A stretch of 19,092 nt of DNA. Origin: Cytophagales bacterium (GTDB taxonomy: Bacteria > Bacteroidota > Bacteroidia > Cytophagales > UBA9547). A model generated the notes under the pieces. It was not told where the DNA came from, ran no database searches, and was given only the letters and a program-made list of their open reading frames with translations. Position numbers and translations under genes: made by a program. The stretch covers positions 1 through 19,092 of the forward strand of contig DMUD01000148.1 of NCBI GenBank assembly GCA_003476475.1, written 5' to 3'. Positions 1-7,814 of this stretch are shown here, in pieces (the first letter of the stretch is position 1; each line of letters begins with the position of its first letter).

Positions 1-18
1 CCCCTAAAAAGGCGGTTA

Positions 19-91
19 GAATTGGTAGCTCACTTGGTAGAGCAATACACTTTTAATGTATGGGTCCTGGGTTCGAATCCCAGCGGGATCA
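19..91 (+). tRNA. tRNA-Lys (anticodon TTT), imperfect acceptor stem
   Basis: A cloverleaf can be drawn: D stem GCTC/GAGC (28-31/40-43) with GG in the loop, anticodon stem ATACA/TGTAT (45-49/57-61) around loop CTTTTAA with anticodon TTT at 52-54, a five-base variable region, and T stem CTGGG/CCCAG (67-71/79-83) with loop TTCGAAT. The discriminator base is A91 and CCA is not encoded. The acceptor arm is poor: 5' GAATTGG (19-25) against 3' CGGGATC (84-90) gives three Watson-Crick pairs, two G-T pairs and two mismatches (A21/A88 and G24/G85). The 5' strand expected from the 3' side would be GATCCCG. The gene may be functional with a weak acceptor arm, or it may be a decayed copy. Confidence 0.78.
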
Positions 92-104
92 CAAAATTTT
101 TAGA

Positions 105-140
105 GAATAAAAAACCCCTCTCATGAGGGGTTTTTTATTC
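105..140 (+). terminator. Intrinsic terminator after tRNA-Lys, just upstream of trpC
   Basis: This is a perfect 16-bp inverted repeat (105-120 with 125-140) around a TCAT loop. The core is CCCCTC/GAGGGG, flanked by A6 on the left and T6 on the right, so it can terminate transcription in either direction. Only 23 bases separate it from the trpC start codon, so it could also act as an attenuator if trpC is read from upstream. Confidence 0.88.
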
Positions 141-163
141 AATCTTCCCTTAGTTTTTAATTT

Positions 164-952
164 ATGAATATTCTTTCACAAATTACCCTCGGCAAGTACA
201 AGGAAGTAGAGGAAAGGAAAGAGATGGTTACCCTAAAATCGTTGGAAAACAGCGAATTTTTTGGTCGCAATACGGTATCGCTTAAAAATGCACTTGAAAA
301 TTCGAATGGCAAGCATGGCATCATTGCCGAGTTCAAACGCAAGTCGCCATCTAAAGGGATTTTCAGTGAAAAATTCGAGCCTGTGGCTATAGCCAAAAGT
401 TATGTCGAGGCAGGGGCTACAGCATTGTCTATCCTTACCGATGGACCATATTTTGGAGGTAGCAGCGAGGATTTGATGGCAGTGCGTCGTACCCAAAACG
501 TGCCCATTTTGCGCAAGGATTTTATGGTGGATGAATACCAAATGGTAGAGGCCAAAGCGTGGGGCGCCGATGTGGTATTGCTGATTGCGGCAGCCATCGA
601 TTCTGCTTTACTGAATCGTCTGGCCAAGTTTGCCAAATCTTTGGGATTGGAAACATTGCTCGAAATACATGAAATTCAAGAACTGGAAGGCAATTTGAGC
701 GAATACATAGACATAGTGGGTGTCAATAATCGCAACCTTAAAGATTTCACGGTCGATATCGAACGTTCTATTCGAGCCGTAGAACATATTCCGGCTCATT
801 TCACTCGCATTTCTGAAAGCGGCATTTCAAGACCCGAAACGATTACCCATCTCAAAGGCTTCGGCTATAAAGGATTTCTTATGGGAGAGGCTTTTATGCA
901 AACCCCCAGTCCCGAATACGCCATAAGAAAATTTGTGGAAGCGCTCCAATAA
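164..952 (+). CDS. trpC: Indole-3-glycerol phosphate synthase
   Basis: TrpC converts 1-(2-carboxyphenylamino)-1-deoxyribulose 5-phosphate to indole-3-glycerol phosphate in cytosolic tryptophan biosynthesis. The 262-residue length is usual for a single-domain enzyme. The N-terminus (MNILSQI, then KYKEVEERK) matches the family's first helix, which supports the ATG at 164. Active-site motifs in order are EFKRKSPSKG (E56, K58), RKDFMVDEYQ (K118), LLEIH (E167), VNNRNL (N188-N189) and SESGIS near the C-terminal phosphate-binding loops. No other trp gene lies within the window, so the gene is either solitary or the rest of the pathway lies to the left. There is almost no room for a promoter between the preceding hairpin (ending at 140) and the ATG, apart from a weak TAGTTTTT at 151-158. 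Confidence 0.96.
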   Translation: MNILSQITLGKYKEVEERKEMVTLKSLENSEFFGRNTVSLKNALENSNGKHGIIAEFKRKSPSKGIFSEKFEPVAIAKSYVEAGATALSILTDGPYFGGSSEDLMAVRRTQNVPILRKDFMVDEYQMVEAKAWGADVVLLIAAAIDSALLNRLAKFAKSLGLETLLEIHEIQELEGNLSEYIDIVGVNNRNLKDFTVDIERSIRAVEHIPAHFTRISESGISRPETITHLKGFGYKGFLMGEAFMQTPSPEYAIRKFVEALQ

Positions 953-1069
953 AAAATACAAGTGAAATGACCAATTCTGTTTCTAAAAAACGAATTAGTC
1001 GTTATTTCTTTTGCAAATTGCGTTGTTATTTCTCTTGGCTGCCTTTGGGCATTTTAGTATTTGCACACA

Positions 1070-3571
1070 ATGGTTCATTTAGGAATTGGAAATTTAGGGC
1101 ATCTTAGCATCATCATTTCCTTTGTCACTTCTTTGGTGGCATTTTGGGCTTTTTTTAAAGCAAGCAAGGAAGTAAACGACTCCGCTTCGTGGCAGTCTTT
1201 CGGTAAAATAGCATTTGGCATACATGCCCTATCGATATTGGCTATTGTGGTCTCACTTTTTGCGATTATCTATAACCACTATTACGAATATCATTATGCC
1301 TGGGAACATTCCTCCAACCATCTGCCCACACAATACATGATTTCATGTTTTTGGGAAGGGCAAGAGGGCAGTTTCTTGCTTTGGATTTTTTGGCACATGG
1401 TATTGGGATTCTTTGTGTTGCGTGCGCAGAAGAAATGGGCAATGCCCTCCATGGCTGTTTTTATGTTGGTTCAGGCATTTCTTTGTTCCATGATTTTGGG
1501 CGTAGTGGTGGGTAACCTTAAAATAGGTAGTTCGCCATTTATACTCTTGCGCGACTACATGCAAGAAGCGCCTATTTTCAAAATGAACCCCAACTATGTG
1601 CCAGAAGACGGCACTGGACTGAATCCTCTATTGCAAAACTATTGGATGGTGATTCATCCACCTACACTTTTTTTGGGTTTTGCGCTTTGCTTGGTTCCTT
1701 TCAGTTTTTGCATTGCTGGGTTGTGGAAAAAAGAATACCGAGAGTGGATAGACTTTGCCTTGCCTTGGTCGCACGTGGCGGCTTTGGTTTTGGGACTTGG
1801 GATTATGATGGGAGCGTATTGGGCTTACGAAACGCTCAATTTTGGGGGCTATTGGAATTGGGACCCTGTCGAAAATGCAGTTTATGTTCCTTGGCTTATT
1901 CTTGTGGCGGCCATTCACGCAATGATGGTGTACAAACAAAAGGGAGCTTCCCTGCACACAGCTATGCTCTTGGTCATTTCAGCTTTCCTCTTGGTTTTGT
2001 ACTCTACATTTTTGACCCGTAGTGGCATATTGGGCAATGCCTCTGTACATTCTTTCACCGATTTGGGACTTTCTGGACAGTTGCTCCTCTATCTTACTTT
2101 TTTTGTAGTGTTGGCTATTGTATTGCTTGTTCTACGTTGGAGAGAAGTGCCCGCATCTGCCAAAGAAATCGCCACCTATTCTAAAGAATTTTGGCTTTTT
2201 TTGGGCATTGTCACGCTTTGCCTTACGTCTTTTCAGGTATTGGCCATGACGTCTATACCTGTTTACAATGCGATATTGAAAACGTTTGGCATTGCCTCTA
2301 AAATGGCGCCCCCCGCCGACCAGATAGGGTATTACGGCGCTTGGCAAATGTGGTTTGGAATGGCTATTTGTTTGCTTTCGGCAGTGGCGCAGCATTTTTT
2401 TTGGCAAAAAATGGACAAGCAAAAACTTTGGCAAGCCTTGTATATCCCACTTATCCTTACACTTCTTTTTTCCACTGCCCTCATCACCCTTACCGATGTG
2501 CATGACTGGAAATATATGCTTTTGCTTCTCGTAAGCTGTTTTACGATTTTTTCCAACTCTAAAGTGTTATTAAAGCTATGGAATGCCAATTTAAAATTGG
2601 CAGGTGGTGCTATTGCCCACATAGGGGTGGGAGTGATGTTGTTGGGGATTTTGTATTCAGCGGGATATTCTAAAGTGGTGTCTCTTAATGCTTCTGGATT
2701 AGTCTATTCTAAAGATTTTAGCACCGACATGAACAAAGAAAATGTTTTGCTCTTTTACAAGCAACCTACCCAAATGGGCGATTTTCAACTGTCGTACAAG
2801 GGTGCTTGTTTGGAAGCGAAAGGGTTTTCTGGCTATGTACCAAAATCTAAATTGCAGCCTACTGCCGACATGTACAAACAAGTAGCAGCAGACACTATCA
2901 AGTTCCAAAACAAAATCTATTTCAAAAAAGGCGACACCTTGGAAGTATCGCCTGAAAACACATATTATGAAGTTGAATTCATAAATAGTTCGGGAAAAAG
3001 TTTCACGCTTTATCCCCGAGCCCAAGTCAATCCTCAAATGGGGTTAATCGCATCGCCCGATATTCTCAGAGAGTGGGATTCCGATCTTTACACCCATGTT
3101 TCGTCGGTACCCGACCCACAAGAGGCCAAAGAGTGGAGCGAACAGCAAGAACAAAAATTGTCTATAGGCGATACTTTTTTCCTAAACGACTATGTGGCCG
3201 TTTTCAAAGGAGTAGAAAAATTGGACAAGGTAGAAGGGGTGCAATTTCAAGGAAACGAAATAGCCTTGCAAACCAATGTAGAGGTGATTACGAAAGACGG
3301 CACATTGAAACTTGAACCTAAGTTGTTGATTAAAAATAACATGTTGGGCAGAATGGCCGACGAGAAAAATGAGCTGGGCATTCGCTTGGCGATTCAAAAT
3401 GTGATACCCGAAGAAAACAAGTTTGTTTTTGCTTCACAAACCACCCAAAAGGAATGGATTATTTTAAAAGCCTTGCAAAAGCCTTACATCAACCTGCTTT
3501 GGTTGGGCACATTGCTAGTCTTGCTTGGTTTCGGATTGAGTATTTGGCGAAGAATGAATGTAGTGCATTAA
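1070..3571 (+). CDS. ccmF: CcmF/CcsA-type cytochrome c haem lyase
   Basis: This is a polytopic membrane protein of about 833 residues that is predicted to attach haem to apocytochrome c on the periplasmic side. Family motifs are FWEGQEGSFLLW (about 94-105), LLQNYWMVIHPP (about 187-198), the haem-binding WWD-type segment FGGYWNWDPVENA (about 258-270) and STFLTRSGILG (about 312-322). Many hydrophobic segments lie up to about residue 540. A soluble, probably periplasmic region of about 260 residues follows, and a final membrane helix lies near the C-terminus. This layout resembles CcmF more than the short CcsA/ResC. Bacteroidota annotations often call such proteins CcsA. An in-frame TTG at 1061 is the first possible start, but the ATG at 1070 is preferred. 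It heads a co-directional run with the next two genes. Confidence 0.93.
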   Translation: MVHLGIGNLGHLSIIISFVTSLVAFWAFFKASKEVNDSASWQSFGKIAFGIHALSILAIVVSLFAIIYNHYYEYHYAWEHSSNHLPTQYMISCFWEGQEGSFLLWIFWHMVLGFFVLRAQKKWAMPSMAVFMLVQAFLCSMILGVVVGNLKIGSSPFILLRDYMQEAPIFKMNPNYVPEDGTGLNPLLQNYWMVIHPPTLFLGFALCLVPFSFCIAGLWKKEYREWIDFALPWSHVAALVLGLGIMMGAYWAYETLNFGGYWNWDPVENAVYVPWLILVAAIHAMMVYKQKGASLHTAMLLVISAFLLVLYSTFLTRSGILGNASVHSFTDLGLSGQLLLYLTFFVVLAIVLLVLRWREVPASAKEIATYSKEFWLFLGIVTLCLTSFQVLAMTSIPVYNAILKTFGIASKMAPPADQIGYYGAWQMWFGMAICLLSAVAQHFFWQKMDKQKLWQALYIPLILTLLFSTALITLTDVHDWKYMLLLLVSCFTIFSNSKVLLKLWNANLKLAGGAIAHIGVGVMLLGILYSAGYSKVVSLNASGLVYSKDFSTDMNKENVLLFYKQPTQMGDFQLSYKGACLEAKGFSGYVPKSKLQPTADMYKQVAADTIKFQNKIYFKKGDTLEVSPENTYYEVEFINSSGKSFTLYPRAQVNPQMGLIASPDILREWDSDLYTHVSSVPDPQEAKEWSEQQEQKLSIGDTFFLNDYVAVFKGVEKLDKVEGVQFQGNEIALQTNVEVITKDGTLKLEPKLLIKNNMLGRMADEKNELGIRLAIQNVIPEENKFVFASQTTQKEWIILKALQKPYINLLWLGTLLVLLGFGLSIWRRMNVVH

Positions 3572-3631
3572 CCAAATTTGTGGCGCATTGCCTACTTTTC
3601 GTCAACATTTCAAGCGTATCTTTATCCTGCA

Positions 3632-4444
3632 ATGTTCAATTCAATTCGGTTATTGTGGTTTTTTCTAATGCCTCTCCCTTTTTTGCAGGCACAAGACACC
3701 TTGATATTCGTAAAATCGGTGCCTGCCATTGGACTTGACAAGGTTTCGCAAGACAATTACGGGCATTTGTACATTAGCGACAAAAAAGGCAATATCAATA
3801 AATACGATTCTACGGGCAAGTTCCTGATGAACTATTCACCCCAAAAGCTAGGAATGGTTACGCTATTGGAGGCATTTAATACTATCAAAATATTTGTCTT
3901 CTATCGCGATTTCCAAGAATATCTCATGCTCGAACGGTTTCTGGGCCCCATGCCGTATTTGCCACTTAAAGAAGAACAAATAGGATTTGCGCGCCTTGCC
4001 ACTTTGGCCAACGATTACAACCTGTGGGTGATAGACGAAACTGATTTCAGCTTGAAAAAGTACGATCGCCAGTTCAATAAAGTCTTGTACAAAACCGCAT
4101 TAGATTTGATTTTGGATGCCCGCGATTACGACATTACTTTTTTGCGCGAATACCAAAACAACCTTTACATAAACGACCGCTATTCGGGCATCTTGGTTTT
4201 TGATGTGTTTGGTTCGTACAAGAAAAAAATTTCTTTCAAAGGGCTCGATTTTTTTGCCTTCCATGAAGACGAAATGTACTATTTGCAAAATGATACAATA
4301 CAATTTTTTCACTTGTATTTGCTCTCTAATAGAAGCATCCCCTTGCCTTTAAAAGCAAAATATGTAAAAGTGTTGGTGTATAACCGCAAGCTGTATGCCA
4401 TTCGTCCCGATGGGATAGACATTTACCAAATTCAAAAAAGATGA
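3632..4444 (+). CDS. Exported beta-propeller-like protein of unknown function
   Basis: The function is not recognised. The ATG at 3632 gives a 270-residue protein that begins with a convincing signal peptide (MFNSIRLLWFFLMPLPFLQA, likely cut before QD). An upstream in-frame TTG at 3580 region would add residues before the signal peptide and is less likely. The mature part contains repeated short beta-strand units of the type 'DNYGHLYISDKKGNINKYD', 'NDYNLWVIDETDFSLKKYD' and 'NNLYINDRYSGILVFD', which resemble the blades of NHL or six-bladed propellers. This is a fold inference and no catalytic motif is visible. The stop codon overlaps the start of the next gene as ATGA, which suggests translational coupling to the hydrolase. 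Placement after ccmF hints at a cell-envelope role, but nothing more specific can be said. Confidence 0.8.
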   Translation: MFNSIRLLWFFLMPLPFLQAQDTLIFVKSVPAIGLDKVSQDNYGHLYISDKKGNINKYDSTGKFLMNYSPQKLGMVTLLEAFNTIKIFVFYRDFQEYLMLERFLGPMPYLPLKEEQIGFARLATLANDYNLWVIDETDFSLKKYDRQFNKVLYKTALDLILDARDYDITFLREYQNNLYINDRYSGILVFDVFGSYKKKISFKGLDFFAFHEDEMYYLQNDTIQFFHLYLLSNRSIPLPLKAKYVKVLVYNRKLYAIRPDGIDIYQIQKR

Positions 4445-5082
4445 TTACTGTAAAAAGATTCACATTCAACGCACTGCAAGAAAACACCTATGTTTTGTAT
4501 GACGAAACAAAAGAATGTGTGATAATAGACCCAGGATGTTATGACAAACAAGAGCAGAATGAACTCGCTGCTTTTATTGAAAATCATTCCCTAAAACCCG
4601 TACACCTTCTCAACACTCATTGTCATGTAGACCATGTGTTGGGAAACTATTTTGTGGCCGACAAGTACAATCTCACGGTTGAAACCAGTAGTGTGGAAGA
4701 AGCGCAATTGCAAAGCGTGAAGGCCTATGCCCCTATTTATGGCTTTACACAATACTCCCCTGTAGAAACGGTGATGCACATAGAAGCAGGAAAAAAAATT
4801 GTTTTTGGCCAAAGTGCACTAGAGATACTTTCAGTACCCGGACACAGTCCTGGTCATTTGGCTTTCTGGGACAAAAAACTAGGCATTTGTTTGGCTGGTG
4901 ATGTTTTGTTTCAGGGTAGCATAGGCCGTTCCGACTTGCCGGGTGGCAATTATCAAACCTTAGAAAAGAGTATTAGAGAGGTGATGTACACCCTTCCGAA
5001 TGAAACTATTGTGTATCCTGGCCATGGGCCTGAGACCACAATTGGCTACGAGAAAAAGAACAATCCTTTTGTACGTGCATAG
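4441..5082 (+). CDS. Metallo-beta-lactamase-fold hydrolase (glyoxalase II-like)
   Basis: This 213-residue cytosolic hydrolase belongs to the hydroxyacylglutathione hydrolase/YcbL-like branch. The metal-binding motif HxHxDH is intact (H60, H62, D64, H65). It is followed by PGHSPGH (H135), the bridging aspartate in LAGDVLF (D154), GSIGRSDLPGG, and PGHGPETT (H195), which is the full binuclear-metal set. It lacks the long C-terminal substrate domain of true glyoxalase II, so the substrate is uncertain. Small thioester or persulfide-type substrates are possible. The ATG overlaps the preceding stop codon (ATGA). The stop lies five bases from the convergent SGNH hydrolase stop, with no visible terminator between them. 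Confidence 0.93.
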   Translation: MITVKRFTFNALQENTYVLYDETKECVIIDPGCYDKQEQNELAAFIENHSLKPVHLLNTHCHVDHVLGNYFVADKYNLTVETSSVEEAQLQSVKAYAPIYGFTQYSPVETVMHIEAGKKIVFGQSALEILSVPGHSPGHLAFWDKKLGICLAGDVLFQGSIGRSDLPGGNYQTLEKSIREVMYTLPNETIVYPGHGPETTIGYEKKNNPFVRA

Positions 5083-5087
5083 GGTAT

Positions 5088-5765
5088 TTATCTCCACATT
5101 TTTTCTACCTCTGCCCTAATCATTATTTCCCAGTTTGCATATTCCTTTGCCGAAGGGTGCAGCCCGTCTTCACACACAAGACTAGGGTCTTTTTCCATAT
5201 TCAATGAACTGTTAAAAATGTCCGCTACTGGTAATTTGCGTTTTTTTGCTTCACTTTTTATAATTTGGTTGAACAATTCGATGTCCTTGTGCGCATTTCG
5301 TCCGTGGGTATAATTTTTTCCGTTGGGTGTCACCGAAAAATCGGGGATAGTGATGAGCAGTAATTTACTTTTGTCGGGCAATCTATTTTGGATGTAATCC
5401 AATATGTTCACCAATTGCACTTTGAACTCTTTTTCGGTACGCCCTTGCACATAATCGTTTACTCCTATAAGCAAAGTAACCAAGTTGGGCTTTTTCTTGT
5501 CTATTTCGGGAAGTTCTTCGCGTGTCAAATCGTCGGTAGTGTAGCCTGTCACTGCAGGGTTGCCCAATAGTTCAATCGCCATTCCTTGTTTCCGCAAATT
5601 ATCGGTGAGTATTGTAGGCCAAGATTGAGCTGCAGGTACACCTTCGCATATGGTGTAGGAGTCTCCTAGTGGAAGAAATTGTATCAAAGGTGGATTTTTA
5701 TGAGCCTTAAACAAATAAAACAAGCGCACAAGAATAATCAAAAATAAGCCATAGTAAAATGACAC
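5088..5765 (-). CDS. SGNH/GDSL-family lipase or esterase, membrane-anchored or exported
   Basis: This 225-residue SGNH hydrolase has the four family blocks: GDSYT with nucleophile S36 (block I), GN at 68-69 (block II), GVND at 101-104 (block III) and DGLHP with the D200/H203 catalytic pair (block V). The domain resembles TesA/arylesterase-type lysophospholipase-like proteins. A hydrophobic N-terminal stretch (about residues 4-19) suggests a membrane anchor or signal sequence. The start is GTG at 5765. No ATG lies in frame before block I, and an in-frame stop lies shortly upstream, so a GTG or a slightly later GTG/TTG is forced. It is transcribed divergently from lpdA. The physiological substrate cannot be read from the sequence. 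Confidence 0.92.
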   Translation of the reverse strand: MSFYYGLFLIILVRLFYLFKAHKNPPLIQFLPLGDSYTICEGVPAAQSWPTILTDNLRKQGMAIELLGNPAVTGYTTDDLTREELPEIDKKKPNLVTLLIGVNDYVQGRTEKEFKVQLVNILDYIQNRLPDKSKLLLITIPDFSVTPNGKNYTHGRNAHKDIELFNQIIKSEAKKRKLPVADIFNSSLNMEKDPSLVCEDGLHPSAKEYANWEIMIRAEVEKMWR

Positions 5766-5877
5766 AGCTATTCGGCAATGTCATCATACTACATAAATTT
5801 AGGATTTAAAGAGATTCAATATCTATATTTACAGCCTGATTTAAACAATTTTTTTACGAATTAGACAGTAAAATAAA

Positions 5878-7269
5878 ATGGCATCTTACGATTTGATAGT
5901 AATAGGAGCAGGGCCAGGTGGTTATGTGGCAGCCATTAGGGGCGCGCAACTTGGACTTAAAACCGCGATAATTGAAAAAGCAGAGTTGGGAGGGGTTTGT
6001 TTGAATTGGGGTTGTATTCCTACCAAGGCCTTGCTGAAATCTGCGCAAGTGTTCGAATACATACATCACGCCAAAGATTACGGCATTGAAGTGCCAAATG
6101 CCAAAGCCGATTTTCCCGCCATTGTGAAACGCAGCCGAGAGGTAGCCAGCGGCATGAGCAAAGGCATTCAGTTTTTGATGCGCAAAAACAAAATTGAGGT
6201 CATAGAAGGTTCTGCTAAACTTACCAAAGACAAAAAAGTAGAAGTTACCTCAAAAGATGGTTCGAAAACAACACACGAGGCCAAACATACTATTTTGGCT
6301 ACCGGCGGTCGTGCGCGTGCGTTGCCCAATGTGCCCATAGATGGAAAAAAAGTGATTGGCTATCGCGAGGCCATGACCTTGCCCGTCCAGCCCAAGTCGA
6401 TGATAGTGATGGGTTCGGGAGCTATTGGAGTTGAATTTTCTTATTTCTACGCCACATTGGGAACCAAAGTAACCATTGTGGAATTTATGCCACGAATTGT
6501 TCCGGTAGAAGACGAGGAAGTGTCCAAGCAACTAGAAAAATCGTTCAAAAAAGCGGGTATCGACATTCTGACCAATTCCTCGGTAGAATCGGTCGACTCG
6601 AGTGGTCAAGGATGCAAAGTGAAGGTAAAAACACCTGATGGAGAAAAAATATTGGAAGCCGATATCGTGCTTTCGGCGGTAGGCGTTATGGCAAACATTG
6701 AAGGACTAGGCCTGGAAGAAGCAGGCGTGGCTACCGACAAAGGAAAAGTGCTGGTAGATGATTTCTACAAAACCAACATACCCGGTATTTACGCCATAGG
6801 CGATATTGTGAAAGGCCAAGCCTTGGCGCATGTCGCTTCTGCCGAAGGCATTATTTGTGTGGAAAAAATAGCAGGTCATCATCCCGAACCGCTCAACTAC
6901 GGCAATATTCCAGGTTGCACCTACTGTTCGCCTGAAATTGCCTCAGTGGGCATGACCGAAAAACAAGCCAAGGAAGCTGGTTATGAATTGAAAATTGGCC
7001 GATTCCCATTTTCGGCCTCGGGCAAAGCCAGTGCGGCAGGCGCAAAAGACGGTTTTGTAAAAATCATTTTCGATGCCAAGTACGGCGAATTGTTGGGTTG
7101 CCACATGATAGGAGCCAACGTGACTGAGATGATTGCCGAAATAGTGGTGGCACGCAAACTGGAAACTACAGGCCACGAGATGATAAAGGCCGTGCATCCG
7201 CACCCTACCATGAGCGAAGCTATTATGGAAGCTTCTGCCGACGCTTATGGCGAAGTCATTCACTTGTAA
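5878..7269 (+). CDS. lpdA: Dihydrolipoyl dehydrogenase (E3)
   Basis: This FAD flavoprotein reoxidises dihydrolipoamide to lipoamide with NAD+ in the pyruvate and 2-oxoglutarate dehydrogenase complexes and the glycine cleavage system. It is 463 residues long, typical of the family. Visible elements are the FAD-binding GAGPGG (10-15), the redox disulfide in GGVCLNWGCIPTK (C41, C46), the NAD-binding GSGAIGVEF, the second FAD motif in YAIGDIV, and the C-terminal catalytic pair in HPHPTMSE (H442, E447). No lipoyl domain is fused at the N-terminus. It is a single-gene unit: its ATG lies 112 bases from the divergent SGNH gene, and a strong hairpin follows it. No E1 or E2 genes lie nearby. Confidence 0.97.
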   Translation: MASYDLIVIGAGPGGYVAAIRGAQLGLKTAIIEKAELGGVCLNWGCIPTKALLKSAQVFEYIHHAKDYGIEVPNAKADFPAIVKRSREVASGMSKGIQFLMRKNKIEVIEGSAKLTKDKKVEVTSKDGSKTTHEAKHTILATGGRARALPNVPIDGKKVIGYREAMTLPVQPKSMIVMGSGAIGVEFSYFYATLGTKVTIVEFMPRIVPVEDEEVSKQLEKSFKKAGIDILTNSSVESVDSSGQGCKVKVKTPDGEKILEADIVLSAVGVMANIEGLGLEEAGVATDKGKVLVDDFYKTNIPGIYAIGDIVKGQALAHVASAEGIICVEKIAGHHPEPLNYGNIPGCTYCSPEIASVGMTEKQAKEAGYELKIGRFPFSASGKASAAGAKDGFVKIIFDAKYGELLGCHMIGANVTEMIAEIVVARKLETTGHEMIKAVHPHPTMSEAIMEASADAYGEVIHL

Positions 7270-7285
7270 CTTTGACAAGAGACAT

Positions 7286-7317
7286 AAAAAAGCCCGAAAG
7301 AAATTTCGGGCTTTTTT
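7286..7317. terminator. Bidirectional intrinsic terminator between lpdA and the DCC gene
   Basis: A 14-bp perfect stem (7286-7299 with 7304-7317) has core GCCCGAAA/TTTCGGGC and a GAAA tetraloop. An A-run on the left and a T-run on the right allow termination from both strands. It lies between two convergent genes, and its right edge touches the stop codon of the minus-strand gene. Confidence 0.92.
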
Positions 7318-7721
7318 TATTCCAAAAAACGAAATTTCTCTTCTGGACTTGGCAATCGGCAGGTTTCTTTTTTCCCAAACAAACGGTAGCGTTTTTTTGC
7401 GACAAAGTCGTAAAGTTTGTCCCTTAGAAAAGTTGGCAAAAGGTAGCATATTTTGGCAACCAAATAGATACCTCCCAATGTGGTCATAATTTTCAAAGCC
7501 GCATTCGATTTTGTATGAAATTTACCTTTTGTGTAAAGAATCACACTATCAGGTAAGGTAAGCTTTTCTGTCTCGACAAGCATTTTGAACGTTTTTCCCT
7601 GTAAAGGGGCAAACAGAAATTGTTGTTTCTTGTCGGCTTTGATGATAAAATCCACAAAGCGGTTGCAAAGCCCGCAAACACCGTCAAAAAAAATAATAGG
7701 TTGTGTAGTGCCGGGTTGCAT
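7317..7721 (-). CDS. DCC-family thiol-disulfide oxidoreductase (DUF393)
   Basis: This 134-residue thioredoxin-like protein of the DCC family carries the defining FFDGVCGLCN motif near the N-terminus, with the CxxC pair at C16 and C19. The family's C-terminal signature is present as YRLFGKKETCRLP. Members are predicted thiol-disulfide oxidoreductases, but their physiological substrates are mostly unknown. The ATG at 7721 is the first usable start and places the motif at residues 11-20, as is normal for the family. There is no signal peptide, so it is probably cytosolic. It is a single gene, divergent from porW and convergent with lpdA. Its TAA stop lies at the edge of the shared terminator. 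Confidence 0.93.
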   Translation of the reverse strand: MQPGTTQPIIFFDGVCGLCNRFVDFIIKADKKQQFLFAPLQGKTFKMLVETEKLTLPDSVILYTKGKFHTKSNAALKIMTTLGGIYLVAKICYLLPTFLRDKLYDFVAKKRYRLFGKKETCRLPSPEEKFRFLE

Positions 7722-7742
7722 GAAATATAGAGCGAATTTTTA

Positions 7743-7777
7743 TTGACCAAATTTCTCGATATTTTGAAATATATTTG
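7743..7777 (+). promoter_or_regulatory. Candidate Bacteroidota promoter for porW
   Basis: An exact TAnnTTTG -7 box (TATATTTG, 7770-7777) has a TTG (7743-7745) 24 bases upstream as a possible -33 element. The spacing is slightly long. A perfect inverted repeat ATATTT-TG-AAATAT (7759-7772) overlaps the -7 box and could be an operator or chance AT-richness. Transcription from here would give a leader of about 30 bases before the porW start. Confidence 0.5.
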
Positions 7778-7814
7778 AGTTTGAGTCCGTTTTAATTTCA
7801 ACCGTAGCTTTAGC

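Noticed and set aside
988..1010. Possible terminator hairpin after trpC (ACGA/TCGT)
   Set aside because: The stem is only four base pairs with mismatched A/T flanks, too weak to call.
967..1105. Short open frame starting ATG at 967 between trpC and ccmF
   Set aside because: It overlaps the ccmF start in another frame, has no recognisable motif, and reads as chance coding in a short gap.
1642..2022. Open frame of about 126 codons inside ccmF, same strand
   Set aside because: It is an out-of-frame shadow of the strongly supported ccmF reading frame and lacks family features.
5766..5877. Promoter for lpdA with TATATTTA near 5822
   Set aside because: The box deviates from TAnnTTTG and no TTG lies at a suitable distance upstream, so it was not listed.
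6943..7449. Long minus-strand open frame across the end of lpdA
   Set aside because: It is antisense to lpdA, crosses the shared terminator and overlaps the DCC gene in another frame, so it is a shadow.
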